A stretch of 64,000 bases of DNA from B1 sp034439755 (GTDB lineage: Bacteria > Bacteroidota > Bacteroidia > UKL13-3): NCBI GenBank assembly GCA_034439755.1, contig JAWXAZ010000140.1, positions 19,427 to 83,426 on the forward strand, read 5' to 3'. Both the position numbers and the translations under genes were made by a program. The stretch's first letter is position 1; each line of letters starts with the position of its first letter. Shown one piece after another: positions 1-7,039 of this stretch. The notes below the pieces were generated by a model. That model saw only the letters and a list, made by a program, of their open reading frames with translations. It searched no databases and was not told the DNA's origin.

Positions 1-2
1 CG

Positions 3-92
3 GTATCAACAGTGCTTATCGGATATTTTTTCTATTTGTTTTTGGGCACATCCGAGGATTCTCAAAGACCAATTTCAATAATACTAAGGTAG
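3..92 (+). CDS. Possible 3' end of an unidentified membrane protein
   Basis: The frame starting at base 3 is open to a TAG at 90-92. It reads as a hydrophobic stretch (VLIGYFFYLFLG) followed by a short polar tail, as at the C-terminus of a membrane protein cut by the window edge. A second frame is also open here to 115, so coding is not certain. No family can be named from 29 residues. Confidence 0.2.
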   Translation, partial: VSTVLIGYFFYLFLGTSEDSQRPISIILR

Positions 93-309
93 GTATTTAT
101 ATCCAAAATTTCTAGTATAGGGTAAGAAGCATGTTGTACAAAAATTTGGGGGAATCATTAAAAACTTATCCTATTTTTTGAAGTTATATATTCTCTTAAA
201 TTAATTATTTTTGTTTATCAAATCAAAGTAAACAAGCATAATATAAAAGATTACTTTTTATCAATTTAGAATACATTATGATACGAACATGAATACGTTC
301 CACAAATAG

Positions 310-507
310 CAACAATGTTGTAACTTTGAATTTCCAGGTGATTTTTTGGAACAGGAATTAGAGCTTGTTGTATTCAAAAAACACGAAGGCTTAGTGGAAG
401 AAAAAAAGAACTTATCTAATAAATATAGCGGAGTTTTTATGAAGGAACATACAGGAAGTTTTAACCAACACGCTCAACAAATTCTTAAAGAATGGGGAAA
501 TTACTAA
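310..507 (+). pseudogene. Remnant of a PIN-associated antitoxin
   Basis: This frame is closed upstream by TAG at 307-309 and has no sensible N-terminal start. It contains a PGDFLEQELELVVF segment, like the 'P..FLGKE.EV.V' strand of AbrB-like antitoxins, then a charged linker and a KYSGVF...ILKEWGNY tail that resembles the C-terminal tails of antitoxins paired with PIN toxins. Its TAA lies inside the start of the next frame (ATG at 492), the overlap usual for such pairs. The family match is from memory of related proteins. The loss of the N-terminus and the broken partner suggest a dead locus. Confidence 0.45.
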
Positions 508-617
508 AAGACAACCCTGTAATTTCAAATTTCTTCTCAGGGAGGCTAAGTGAAAAAGGATTGGATTTTATGGCAATGGTTTTAGACCAAAGTCCAAACT
601 ATTTCCATTTCCCTTAA
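492..617 (+). pseudogene. Frameshifted fragment of a PIN-domain toxin
   Basis: Starting at ATG 492, overlapping the antitoxin remnant, the frame reads MGKLLKDNPVISNFFSG followed by LSEKGLDFMAMVLDQSP. This matches the opening of PIN toxins ('L.DTNVIS.FFSG...EKG..FM..VLDQ.P'), although the expected aspartate is displaced. After DQSP the frame stops at 617. In the +1 frame, from 598, it continues as TISISLNLIVLL, which is the expected next strand ('TISIISQIELL'). A one-base indel therefore broke the gene. After about 640 no PIN sequence is convincing; a short KY...AIW stretch near 690-720 could be the distal 'DAIIA' part after a deletion. Confidence 0.5.
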
Positions 618-721
618 CCTCATTGTTCTTCTCCTAACCATTAAAGGAGAAGCGGTATACAAGTGTAACAAGGAACATACCTAATTAAGTATTAATGCCG
701 ATTTAGGAAAGCAATTTGGTG

Positions 722-1978
722 TTAAACTTTATTGGGATAAATTTTTAATTTTTGGCCTTTGGAGACTTTGCTACCTTTGATAGTTTTATTGTTCCAGCGC
801 TTTAGATCGGCCACGGAGACATCGAATTTTTTGGCAATTTTGGCTAAATAATCGCCGCTTTTTACTTGGTAAATTACTTTGTTGCCTGTTTGCTTTTTCT
901 GAGCTTCTCGGTTCAGCGCAATCATTTCTTTACTTGCTCTAATATTGATGTTGGTATCGCTTCTTAAAGCGGCCACCCTAACGGCATGGTTGTATGGCAA
1001 GGTTAACATCACCCCATTTCCGTTAAAGGGAATAACACCCCTCTTTAATGCAGGATTATATTGTTTTATTTCTTCTGGTGTTATGCCCAATGACAAGGCC
1101 AACTTTTCTATGGAAGTGCTGTTTTCAACCATTACAGTATCCAAATGAAAATACATATCATCTTCGGCTGGATAGATATTGTGCTCGCTTGCATAATTCA
1201 TCACATAGGCAGCGGCAATAAAGGCTGGCACATATCCCCGTGTTTCTTTAGGTAAGTAAGGCATAATCTCCCAAATATTGGTTTTGCCACCAGACTTGCG
1301 TATGGCCTTGTTTACATTACCTGGTCCGCAATTGTAACTTGCAATTACCAAAAGCCAATCGTGGTAAATTCTATACGAATTCTTGAAATATAAAACAGAT
1401 GCCTCGGTTGACTTAATAATATCTTTTCTGTCGTCAATGTAATTATCGGTTTTTAAACCATACATTCTTCCAGTTGGCGCCATAAATTGCCATAATCCAG
1501 CGGCACCCACAGGCGAAATAGCACGTTGGTTCAAAGCGCTCTCTATAACAGCCAAATATTTAAACTCCATGGGAATATTTTCGCGGTCGAAAACTTCCTC
1601 AAAAATAGGGAAATAGAATTTTGAAGTAGAAAGCACCTTGCTAACCAAAGCCCTGCGGCGGTTTGCATATAAATCAATATAGGCCCTAACTTGCTGATTG
1701 TACTCTAATGGAATTTCAGTTTCTAATAAACTTAATCGAAAGGCATAAGTAGAATCGGAATAAACCGGAACCTCACCTTTGTTAAAACCATAAATATTCA
1801 TTTCCCCCGGGTCTGTCTTAGGGTATAATTTATCTCGCCAATGAAGGGTATTGCTATCTATTTTTGCAACAGCCAATTCATGGCTTGATCCCATTCCAAC
1901 GCTCAAAGGTTGGGCATGTAATCCCAACACAAGGAAGAGAGATACAGAAACGAATAATATAATTTTTTTATAAACCAT
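722..1978 (-). CDS. mltD: Membrane-bound lytic murein transglycosylase D-like protein with LysM
   Basis: A secreted peptidoglycan lytic transglycosylase that cleaves the MurNAc-GlcNAc bond with anhydro-sugar formation. Residues 1-22 form a signal peptide ending in LHAQ. The SLT domain follows, with catalytic Glu about residue 146 in VIESALNQRAISP and the family block GAAGLWQFM just after it; SYNCGPGNV lies further on. A single LysM peptidoglycan-binding module ends the protein (VIYQVKSGDYLAKIAKKF to about 415). Length of 418 aa is usual for Bacteroidota MltD homologues. ATG at 1978 is preceded by a -7-like box at 2004-2011. The gene is divergent from lpxK. Assignment to the MltD subfamily rests on the SLT plus LysM order. 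Confidence 0.88.
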   Translation of the reverse strand: MVYKKIILFVSVSLFLVLGLHAQPLSVGMGSSHELAVAKIDSNTLHWRDKLYPKTDPGEMNIYGFNKGEVPVYSDSTYAFRLSLLETEIPLEYNQQVRAYIDLYANRRRALVSKVLSTSKFYFPIFEEVFDRENIPMEFKYLAVIESALNQRAISPVGAAGLWQFMAPTGRMYGLKTDNYIDDRKDIIKSTEASVLYFKNSYRIYHDWLLVIASYNCGPGNVNKAIRKSGGKTNIWEIMPYLPKETRGYVPAFIAAAYVMNYASEHNIYPAEDDMYFHLDTVMVENSTSIEKLALSLGITPEEIKQYNPALKRGVIPFNGNGVMLTLPYNHAVRVAALRSDTNINIRASKEMIALNREAQKKQTGNKVIYQVKSGDYLAKIAKKFDVSVADLKRWNNKTIKGSKVSKGQKLKIYPNKV

Positions 1979-2003
1979 GCCGTATTATTAACAACTCAAA
2001 AAC

Positions 2004-2011
2004 CAAATATA
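2004..2011 (-). promoter_or_regulatory. Bacteroidota -7 box upstream of the transglycosylase gene
   Basis: On the minus strand this reads TATATTTG, an exact TAnnTTTG. It lies 25 nt upstream of the ATG at 1978, giving a short leader. Confidence 0.45.
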
Positions 2012-2170
2012 AATCTATTATTTATGGTACTTTCAATTTATGCAAATATAAGTATCCACAGCTATATAACCTAACAGACAAAAAGTGAGCACTTTACAAG
2101 ACAATCGAGATTGAAATAGCTTAGTTTTCAACAAAATTTCTCAACTTGCAAAAAATAACCACTGCCAACT

Positions 2171-3226
2171 TTGCTGTTTTTTCAACGACTCCTTTTGCCC
2201 CTTTCCTTTATTTACCAAGGTATTTTACGCCTAAGGAATCATTTATATGATTCTGGATTCTTTGGAAGCACCGAATTTGACATTCCAACGATCAATGTGG
2301 GCAATTTAGCGTTCGGCGGTACAGGAAAAACGCCCCATATTGAATATTTGATTCGGCTTTTGCAAAACCAATACCGTGTTGCAGTGCTTAGTAGGGGTTA
2401 TAAAAGGAAGACAATTGGCTACGTATTTGCCCAAGAAGATGCCACCCCATTTAGCATTGGCGATGAACCTTTTCAGATATATAGCAAGTTTTCACAAGTT
2501 GAAGTAGCGGTTAGCGAGAACAGGGTTTTAGGCATTCCCAGTTTGTTAATGGATGCACCTTATACCGATCTTATTTTATTGGATGATGCTTACCAACATA
2601 GAGACCTTAAACCAGGCTTAAATATTTTGTTAACAGAGCAACACAAACTTTATGTAGACGATTTTCTGGTTCCTTCGGGATATTTAAGAGAATATGCCGA
2701 GGCAAGTAATAGAGCCGATATTATTGTGGTAACAAAATGCGACCCCAATTTAAGTATAAGCAACCAGCAACAAATTACCCGAAAATTAAAGCCACTTTCG
2801 CATCAAAAAGTGTACTTTTCTTTTATTCAATACGGACAAATTACCCCTTTTTTTGAAGGACAATCCATACCCAAAAAATCAGCAGTTTTGGCCTTGGCAG
2901 GCATTGCCAATCCGCAAATTTTTGAAGCTTACCTTAAGCAGAAATATGAGCAGGTTTGGCTAATGGCATTCCCCGATCATCATTTGCTAACGGATATCGA
3001 AATTAACAAGGTTTTTATCGATTTTGACTTGATGCCACAGCAAGAAAAAATCATTGTTTGCACCGAGAAAGATTATCAAAAATTAATTCAGGCTCCATAC
3101 GGAGACCAATTAAAGAAATATCCTTTTTTTTACTTACCCATTGAAGTTGTCTTTTTTGAAGAAGATAAAGGTAACTTTGATCAAAATATCACACATTATG
3201 TTGAGCGGAACAGAAGCTACCATTAA
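2171..3226 (+). CDS. lpxK: Tetraacyldisaccharide 4'-kinase
   Basis: Phosphorylates the 4' position of the lipid A disaccharide precursor at the inner membrane, the sixth step of lipid A synthesis. The N-terminal segment (QRLLLPLSFIYQGIL) is the membrane-associated helix typical of LpxK. The Walker A motif GNLAFGGTGKTPH is at about residues 44-56, with SRGYKR and the LLDDAYQHR motif following. The start is a TTG at 2171, since no in-frame ATG precedes the conserved helix; the 351-aa length is normal. The 3' end overlaps the start of the next gene by 29 bp, so the two are probably cotranscribed and translationally coupled. Confidence 0.93.
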   Translation: MLFFQRLLLPLSFIYQGILRLRNHLYDSGFFGSTEFDIPTINVGNLAFGGTGKTPHIEYLIRLLQNQYRVAVLSRGYKRKTIGYVFAQEDATPFSIGDEPFQIYSKFSQVEVAVSENRVLGIPSLLMDAPYTDLILLDDAYQHRDLKPGLNILLTEQHKLYVDDFLVPSGYLREYAEASNRADIIVVTKCDPNLSISNQQQITRKLKPLSHQKVYFSFIQYGQITPFFEGQSIPKKSAVLALAGIANPQIFEAYLKQKYEQVWLMAFPDHHLLTDIEINKVFIDFDLMPQQEKIIVCTEKDYQKLIQAPYGDQLKKYPFFYLPIEVVFFEEDKGNFDQNITHYVERNRSYH

Positions 3227-4007
3227 GCACCTTTCTCCTTATTACAACCAAGCAAAAATTGGCATTATTTTAGGAACGGGCTTGGGTGCCTTGGTAAATG
3301 ACATTGAAATAGAATACAGCATTCCTTATGATGAAATACCCCATTTTCCGGTGAGCACGGTGGAAAGTCACCAAGGCAAGTTGCTCTTTGGTAAATTAAG
3401 CGGGGTACCCGTGATTGTGATGCAAGGTAGGTTTCATTATTACGAAGGATATGCCATGCAAGAAGTGACTTTTCCGGTTAGGGTAATGAAACTTTTGGGT
3501 GTAAATACGTTAGTTATTTCCAATGCTTCGGGCGGGGTGAATCCCAATTTTGCGGTAAGCGATTTGATGGTGGTAAATGACCACATAAACCTAATGCCAG
3601 AGCACCCATTGAGAGGGAAAAATGATGCCAATTTAGGACCGAGATTTCCAGACATGAGTGATGCCTATGATGCCAAACTGATAGTATTGGCAAAAGAAGT
3701 GGGCAAAGAATTAGGCATTTCTTTGCAAGAAGGCGTGTACACCGCGGTTCAAGGTCCAACTTTAGAAACGCAGGCAGAATACAAATACCTGCGCATCATT
3801 GGTTCAGACACAGTGGGCATGAGCACCGTACCAGAAAATATTGTGGCCAGACACATGGGCATGCGCGTATTTGCTATATCTGTAATTACCGATTTGGGCG
3901 TGCCCGGTTTAATCAAAAAAATTAGCCTGCAAGATGTGCTTAATGCAGCCGCTATTGCTGAACCAAACATGACGCGATTGATAAGCGAAATGATAAAACG
4001 TATGTGA
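3198..4007 (+). CDS. punA: Purine-nucleoside phosphorylase (trimeric type)
   Basis: Splits purine nucleosides with phosphate to base and ribose 1-phosphate in the cytoplasm, for purine salvage. Family blocks are all visible: GIILGTGLGALV, HQGKLLFG, MQGRFHYYEGY, ISNASGGVN, the purine-binding GPTLETQAEYKYLR and the GMSTVPENIVARH segment. I take the ATG at 3198 (MLSGTEATIKHL), which gives 269 aa, the usual length; a TTG at 3141 would add 19 unconserved residues. The gene overlaps lpxK in another frame. The pairing with lpxK looks like genome packing rather than pathway logic. Confidence 0.92.
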   Translation: MLSGTEATIKHLSPYYNQAKIGIILGTGLGALVNDIEIEYSIPYDEIPHFPVSTVESHQGKLLFGKLSGVPVIVMQGRFHYYEGYAMQEVTFPVRVMKLLGVNTLVISNASGGVNPNFAVSDLMVVNDHINLMPEHPLRGKNDANLGPRFPDMSDAYDAKLIVLAKEVGKELGISLQEGVYTAVQGPTLETQAEYKYLRIIGSDTVGMSTVPENIVARHMGMRVFAISVITDLGVPGLIKKISLQDVLNAAAIAEPNMTRLISEMIKRM

Positions 4008-4023
4008 TTAGGTGTGAATAACC

Positions 4024-4031
4024 TATTTTTG
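4024..4031 (+). promoter_or_regulatory. Bacteroidota -7 box for engB
   Basis: TATTTTTG is an exact TAnnTTTG match that ends only 4 nt before the ATG at 4036. Transcription would start at or within a few bases of the start codon, giving a leaderless message. Confidence 0.5.
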
Positions 4032-4035
4032 TAAG

Positions 4036-4668
4036 ATGGATATAAGCTCGGCAGTATATAAAACAAGTGCAAACAGCCTCAAGGATTGCCCAAAAGTGGA
4101 ATTACCAGAGTATGCATTTATAGGCAGAAGTAATGTAGGCAAATCATCGTTGATAAACATGTTGGTTCAGCGCAAAGAACTGGCACGTACTTCTGGCACG
4201 CCTGGTAAGACCATTAGCATGAATTTCTTTTGTGTAAATGAAGAATGGAATTTGGTGGATTTGCCAGGTTATGGTTATGCAAAAAGATCGAAAGACCTAA
4301 GGAGTTCGTGGGAAAAAACCTTGTGGAATTACTTAGAAAAAAGAGATAATTTGGTGGTGCTTTTTGCCTTGATAGATTCGCGCATTGAGCCACAGGAAAG
4401 GGATTTAGACTTTGTAAACTTATTAGGCGAAAAAGGTATTCCTTTTAAGTTGGTCTTTACTAAATTAGACAAACTTAAACAGGCCAAAGCCGATGAAAAC
4501 ATTGAGTTGTTTAAGGAAAAATTGCTTGAGACTTGGGAGGAATTACCACCCATATTTTTAACCTCTGCTTTAGACAAAAGAGGAAGAACGGAGTTGTTGA
4601 AGGACATCCAAAAAATGAACAAAGACTACCATAAAATTTTAAAGTTAAAAGATGCGCAAATGAGGTAG
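4036..4668 (+). CDS. engB: Ribosome biogenesis GTP-binding protein EngB/YsxC
   Basis: A TrmE-Era-EngA-YihA class GTPase needed for late 50S subunit assembly. The G-motifs are intact and in order: G1 GRSNVGKSS near residue 30, the switch I region with TPGKT, G3 DLPGYGYA, G4 TKLDK and G5 TSALDKRG. The 210-aa length is usual. The ATG at 4036 directly follows a -7 box. The gene ends at 4668 and abuts, stop to stop, the convergent TonB receptor gene, with no room for a terminator between them. Confidence 0.93.
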   Translation: MDISSAVYKTSANSLKDCPKVELPEYAFIGRSNVGKSSLINMLVQRKELARTSGTPGKTISMNFFCVNEEWNLVDLPGYGYAKRSKDLRSSWEKTLWNYLEKRDNLVVLFALIDSRIEPQERDLDFVNLLGEKGIPFKLVFTKLDKLKQAKADENIELFKEKLLETWEELPPIFLTSALDKRGRTELLKDIQKMNKDYHKILKLKDAQMR

Positions 4669-6906
4669 TTATTTTAGGTTATACCTAAAGCCCAAAACCA
4701 CATTTCTACCCATCATGGGTGCATAATTATAACTTGGATCGAATTGGTACTTATTGGGATTACTTTGTGCATCACCTGCCGTTTTGTTGAAAGGATCCCA
4801 CCACCTCAAAATTGGATTTTGAGGCAAGAAATTTCCCAGATTTCTCACACTGCCAAAACACTCAAAACCACTGCCCCATTTCTTGGTAATTTGCAAATGA
4901 TGTAGGCTGAACCAAGGCGAATATGCTGGTCTAAAATCATTGGGAACAACGGGCAATCGCATTGGACCATAGACTTGGGCGGTATAATCTATTACCATAT
5001 TGAGACGTTTAAAAGTGTATGCCACCTGGTAGGTTCCAGAAAATTTTGGGGCATGCATTTGCATTTGTTTTTCCATGATTCCATTCGAATCTGCATTTAA
5101 AGAATACACCTCCATTAAAGTGAAACCCGCATTTATTTTCAAAGGAAAAACAAAGTTCCAGCCGGTATTCAAAGTAAGGCCTTGGGAGATGGCATGACCA
5201 TTTAAATTTTGGTAATATATTTTGCTGGCATCGGTATCATAATCGGGCACAATTTTATTGCCAAACCAAGTATAAAATGCGGTGATATCCCATTCAAAAA
5301 AACCAGCAGGCAAATTATGCCAACGCGAATAATTTACATTCACATTCCAACTGTTTTCGGGCTTTATATTAGGCGCAACAATTACCTCCCGCGCGCCCGA
5401 CAATGCTGCATGATCTTCTGTAAAAATATTCACCACCCTAAATCCGTTTCCAGCACTGAGTCGCAGCGTTTGGGTAGAACCAAAATTGACTTTATAATTT
5501 GCTCTTGGGGAGAAAATAAGCCCGTGCCAAGAATAATGATCGGCACGCGCACCTAAAAGCAAAGTTTGATTGGATGTGAGGGCAATTTCATCTTGCACAA
5601 ATACACCTGGAATAACCATTTTTTTAAAAACATCTGCCTGACCACCAATAGGCGCATTGTCTTGGTAATTAGAAACTCGCAATGCTGCTCCCATAAGCGT
5701 TTGGTGCCTTATGCCTATTTTTTTTTCTAGCAATAATTGGTTAAATGCACTCCATTGTTGGGCAATAAAATAGCTTTGTCCGTAAGCCGAATTTTGGTCG
5801 TGAATATTCCACGACAATTGGTATTTAAAGGCTTGTTTAGCTATTAAAAAAGGATGTGATACAAGAAGCTCCGCGCGTTTGGTATAAATAGATTCGCCAT
5901 ACACGCTATCGCCACCTCTAAAGGCCTTGTTATAAGTAAGCTCCCCAGCCATTCTATCCTCGTAATACACGCGGGCAGCAAGACTAGTTCTCAACTTTTC
6001 TGTTCTATTCCAGGTCAATTTTCCAAAAACAGAAACCCTTTTTTGCAAGGTAATATCTGTAAAATTATCCTTATTTATATCTACCCTATTTTGAAAATAA
6101 AACAGATTGCCACTTAATAAGGTCGATACTTTTCCAAACCTTTTTGCATAACCCACATCTAAGTTTTGTTCCTTGTATGAAGAAGCATAATAGTTGAGGC
6201 TAAACCGCGGAGCCGTTTCGGGCGATTTGGTAATTACGTTTATTAGTCCGCCCACCGCTTCGCTGCCATATAAAGTAGCAGCAGGACCCTTTACCACCTC
6301 CACCTTTTCTATCATGCTATTTGGAATTCCGCTTAAGCCATAAACGGTAGACAAGGCACTAATGATGGGCATTCCATCTATGAGCACCAAAGTATAAGGA
6401 CCATCTAAGCCATTGATATGAATATCGCCGGTATTGCACACATTGCAATTTAGTGTAGGTTGCACGCCATTGATCATTTGCAAAGACTCAAACAAACTGT
6501 TGCTAGGCGTTTTCTTAAAAAACTGATGTCCGTATATTTCCACTGGCACAGGAGACGATGATTTGCTTACCTCGCGCATGGTTCCGCTAATGGTGAGCTC
6601 TTTTAGACTGGTGTTTAAGGGCACCAATTCTATGCGCAATTCTTTTTCTTTTTCGGGCTGAACCAATATCTTTTGTCGCTCATAGCCTATTACAGAAACC
6701 TGAAGTTGAAAGGTTCCTGCTGGTATATTTTTAAGCATAAAAGCACCCTGCTCATCACTTAAAGTAGTTTTATTTAAAGTAGCTATGCCAATGGTGGCAA
6801 AAGAGACAGGCTGTTTATTGGCCATTACTTTACCTTTTATGGCAAAGGTTTGGGCATGTGTGAATGCACTCGAAAGGAGAAAAATGACAAATAATAACTG
6901 TTTCAT
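4669..6906 (-). CDS. TonB-dependent outer membrane receptor (CirA-like)
   Basis: An outer-membrane, energy-dependent importer, probably for a metal chelate. A signal peptide ends at THAQ; a carboxypeptidase-regulatory-like beta domain spans about residues 23-105; the plug domain spans about 120-235 with the LVLIDGMPI and VEVVKGPAATLYGSEAVGGLINV blocks; a 22-strand-type barrel completes the protein. The plug holds a CNVC pair (Cys at about 157 and 160, counted from the TTG nine bases upstream). I prefer ATG 6906 (MKQLLF) to that TTG. A 38-bp palindrome lies about 32 bp upstream and may be a metal-responsive operator. The ligand cannot be named; iron complexes are the best guess, copper or another metal the alternative. 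Confidence 0.88.
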   Translation of the reverse strand: MKQLLFVIFLLSSAFTHAQTFAIKGKVMANKQPVSFATIGIATLNKTTLSDEQGAFMLKNIPAGTFQLQVSVIGYERQKILVQPEKEKELRIELVPLNTSLKELTISGTMREVSKSSSPVPVEIYGHQFFKKTPSNSLFESLQMINGVQPTLNCNVCNTGDIHINGLDGPYTLVLIDGMPIISALSTVYGLSGIPNSMIEKVEVVKGPAATLYGSEAVGGLINVITKSPETAPRFSLNYYASSYKEQNLDVGYAKRFGKVSTLLSGNLFYFQNRVDINKDNFTDITLQKRVSVFGKLTWNRTEKLRTSLAARVYYEDRMAGELTYNKAFRGGDSVYGESIYTKRAELLVSHPFLIAKQAFKYQLSWNIHDQNSAYGQSYFIAQQWSAFNQLLLEKKIGIRHQTLMGAALRVSNYQDNAPIGGQADVFKKMVIPGVFVQDEIALTSNQTLLLGARADHYSWHGLIFSPRANYKVNFGSTQTLRLSAGNGFRVVNIFTEDHAALSGAREVIVAPNIKPENSWNVNVNYSRWHNLPAGFFEWDITAFYTWFGNKIVPDYDTDASKIYYQNLNGHAISQGLTLNTGWNFVFPLKINAGFTLMEVYSLNADSNGIMEKQMQMHAPKFSGTYQVAYTFKRLNMVIDYTAQVYGPMRLPVVPNDFRPAYSPWFSLHHLQITKKWGSGFECFGSVRNLGNFLPQNPILRWWDPFNKTAGDAQSNPNKYQFDPSYNYAPMMGRNVVLGFRYNLK

Positions 6907-6938
6907 GAGCGACAAATGTCGGACATTTTTAGGAAAAA

Positions 6939-6976
6939 CAAAATATATTTTTAGATTAATCTAAAAATATATTTTG
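6939..6976. promoter_or_regulatory. 38-bp perfect palindrome, probable operator
   Basis: Bases 6939-6957 are the exact reverse complement of 6958-6976, with no loop. The core is TTTAGATTAATCTAAA, flanked by AAAATATAT arms. The symmetric core resembles sites of DtxR/IdeR/MntR-type metalloregulators (TTAG..TAA..CTAA). It sits between the divergent TonB receptor (start 6906) and aroE (start 7040) and probably overlaps the receptor promoter. Because it is followed by no T-run on either strand, and lies upstream of both genes, a terminator is unlikely. The regulator is not in this window. Confidence 0.6.
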
Positions 6977-7013
6977 ACAAGCCTAGCTTCCATATAATAC
7001 ATATATAAAAAAG

Positions 7014-7021
7014 TATATTTG
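7014..7021 (+). promoter_or_regulatory. Bacteroidota -7 box for aroE
   Basis: TATATTTG, an exact TAnnTTTG, 18 nt before the ATG at 7040. Confidence 0.45.
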
Positions 7022-7039
7022 TAGATAATTGAATTGAGA

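Larger units (their letters stand above)
1..721. other. Gene-poor left edge
   Basis: Apart from the possible 3' end at 3-92 and the broken antitoxin and toxin frames at 310-617, this stretch has no open frame that looks coding on either strand. Bases 93-309 are AT-rich with no evident hairpin. Bases 640-721, downstream of the transglycosylase gene on the minus strand, have no clear terminator. Confidence 0.5.

Noticed and set aside
3141..3197. Longer N-terminus for the purine nucleoside phosphorylase
   Set aside because: It starts at TTG inside lpxK and adds unconserved residues; the ATG at 3198 gives the usual length.
6939..6976. Palindrome as a terminator
   Set aside because: It is AT-rich, has no loop and lies upstream of both flanking genes, so it cannot end either transcript; an operator is more likely.
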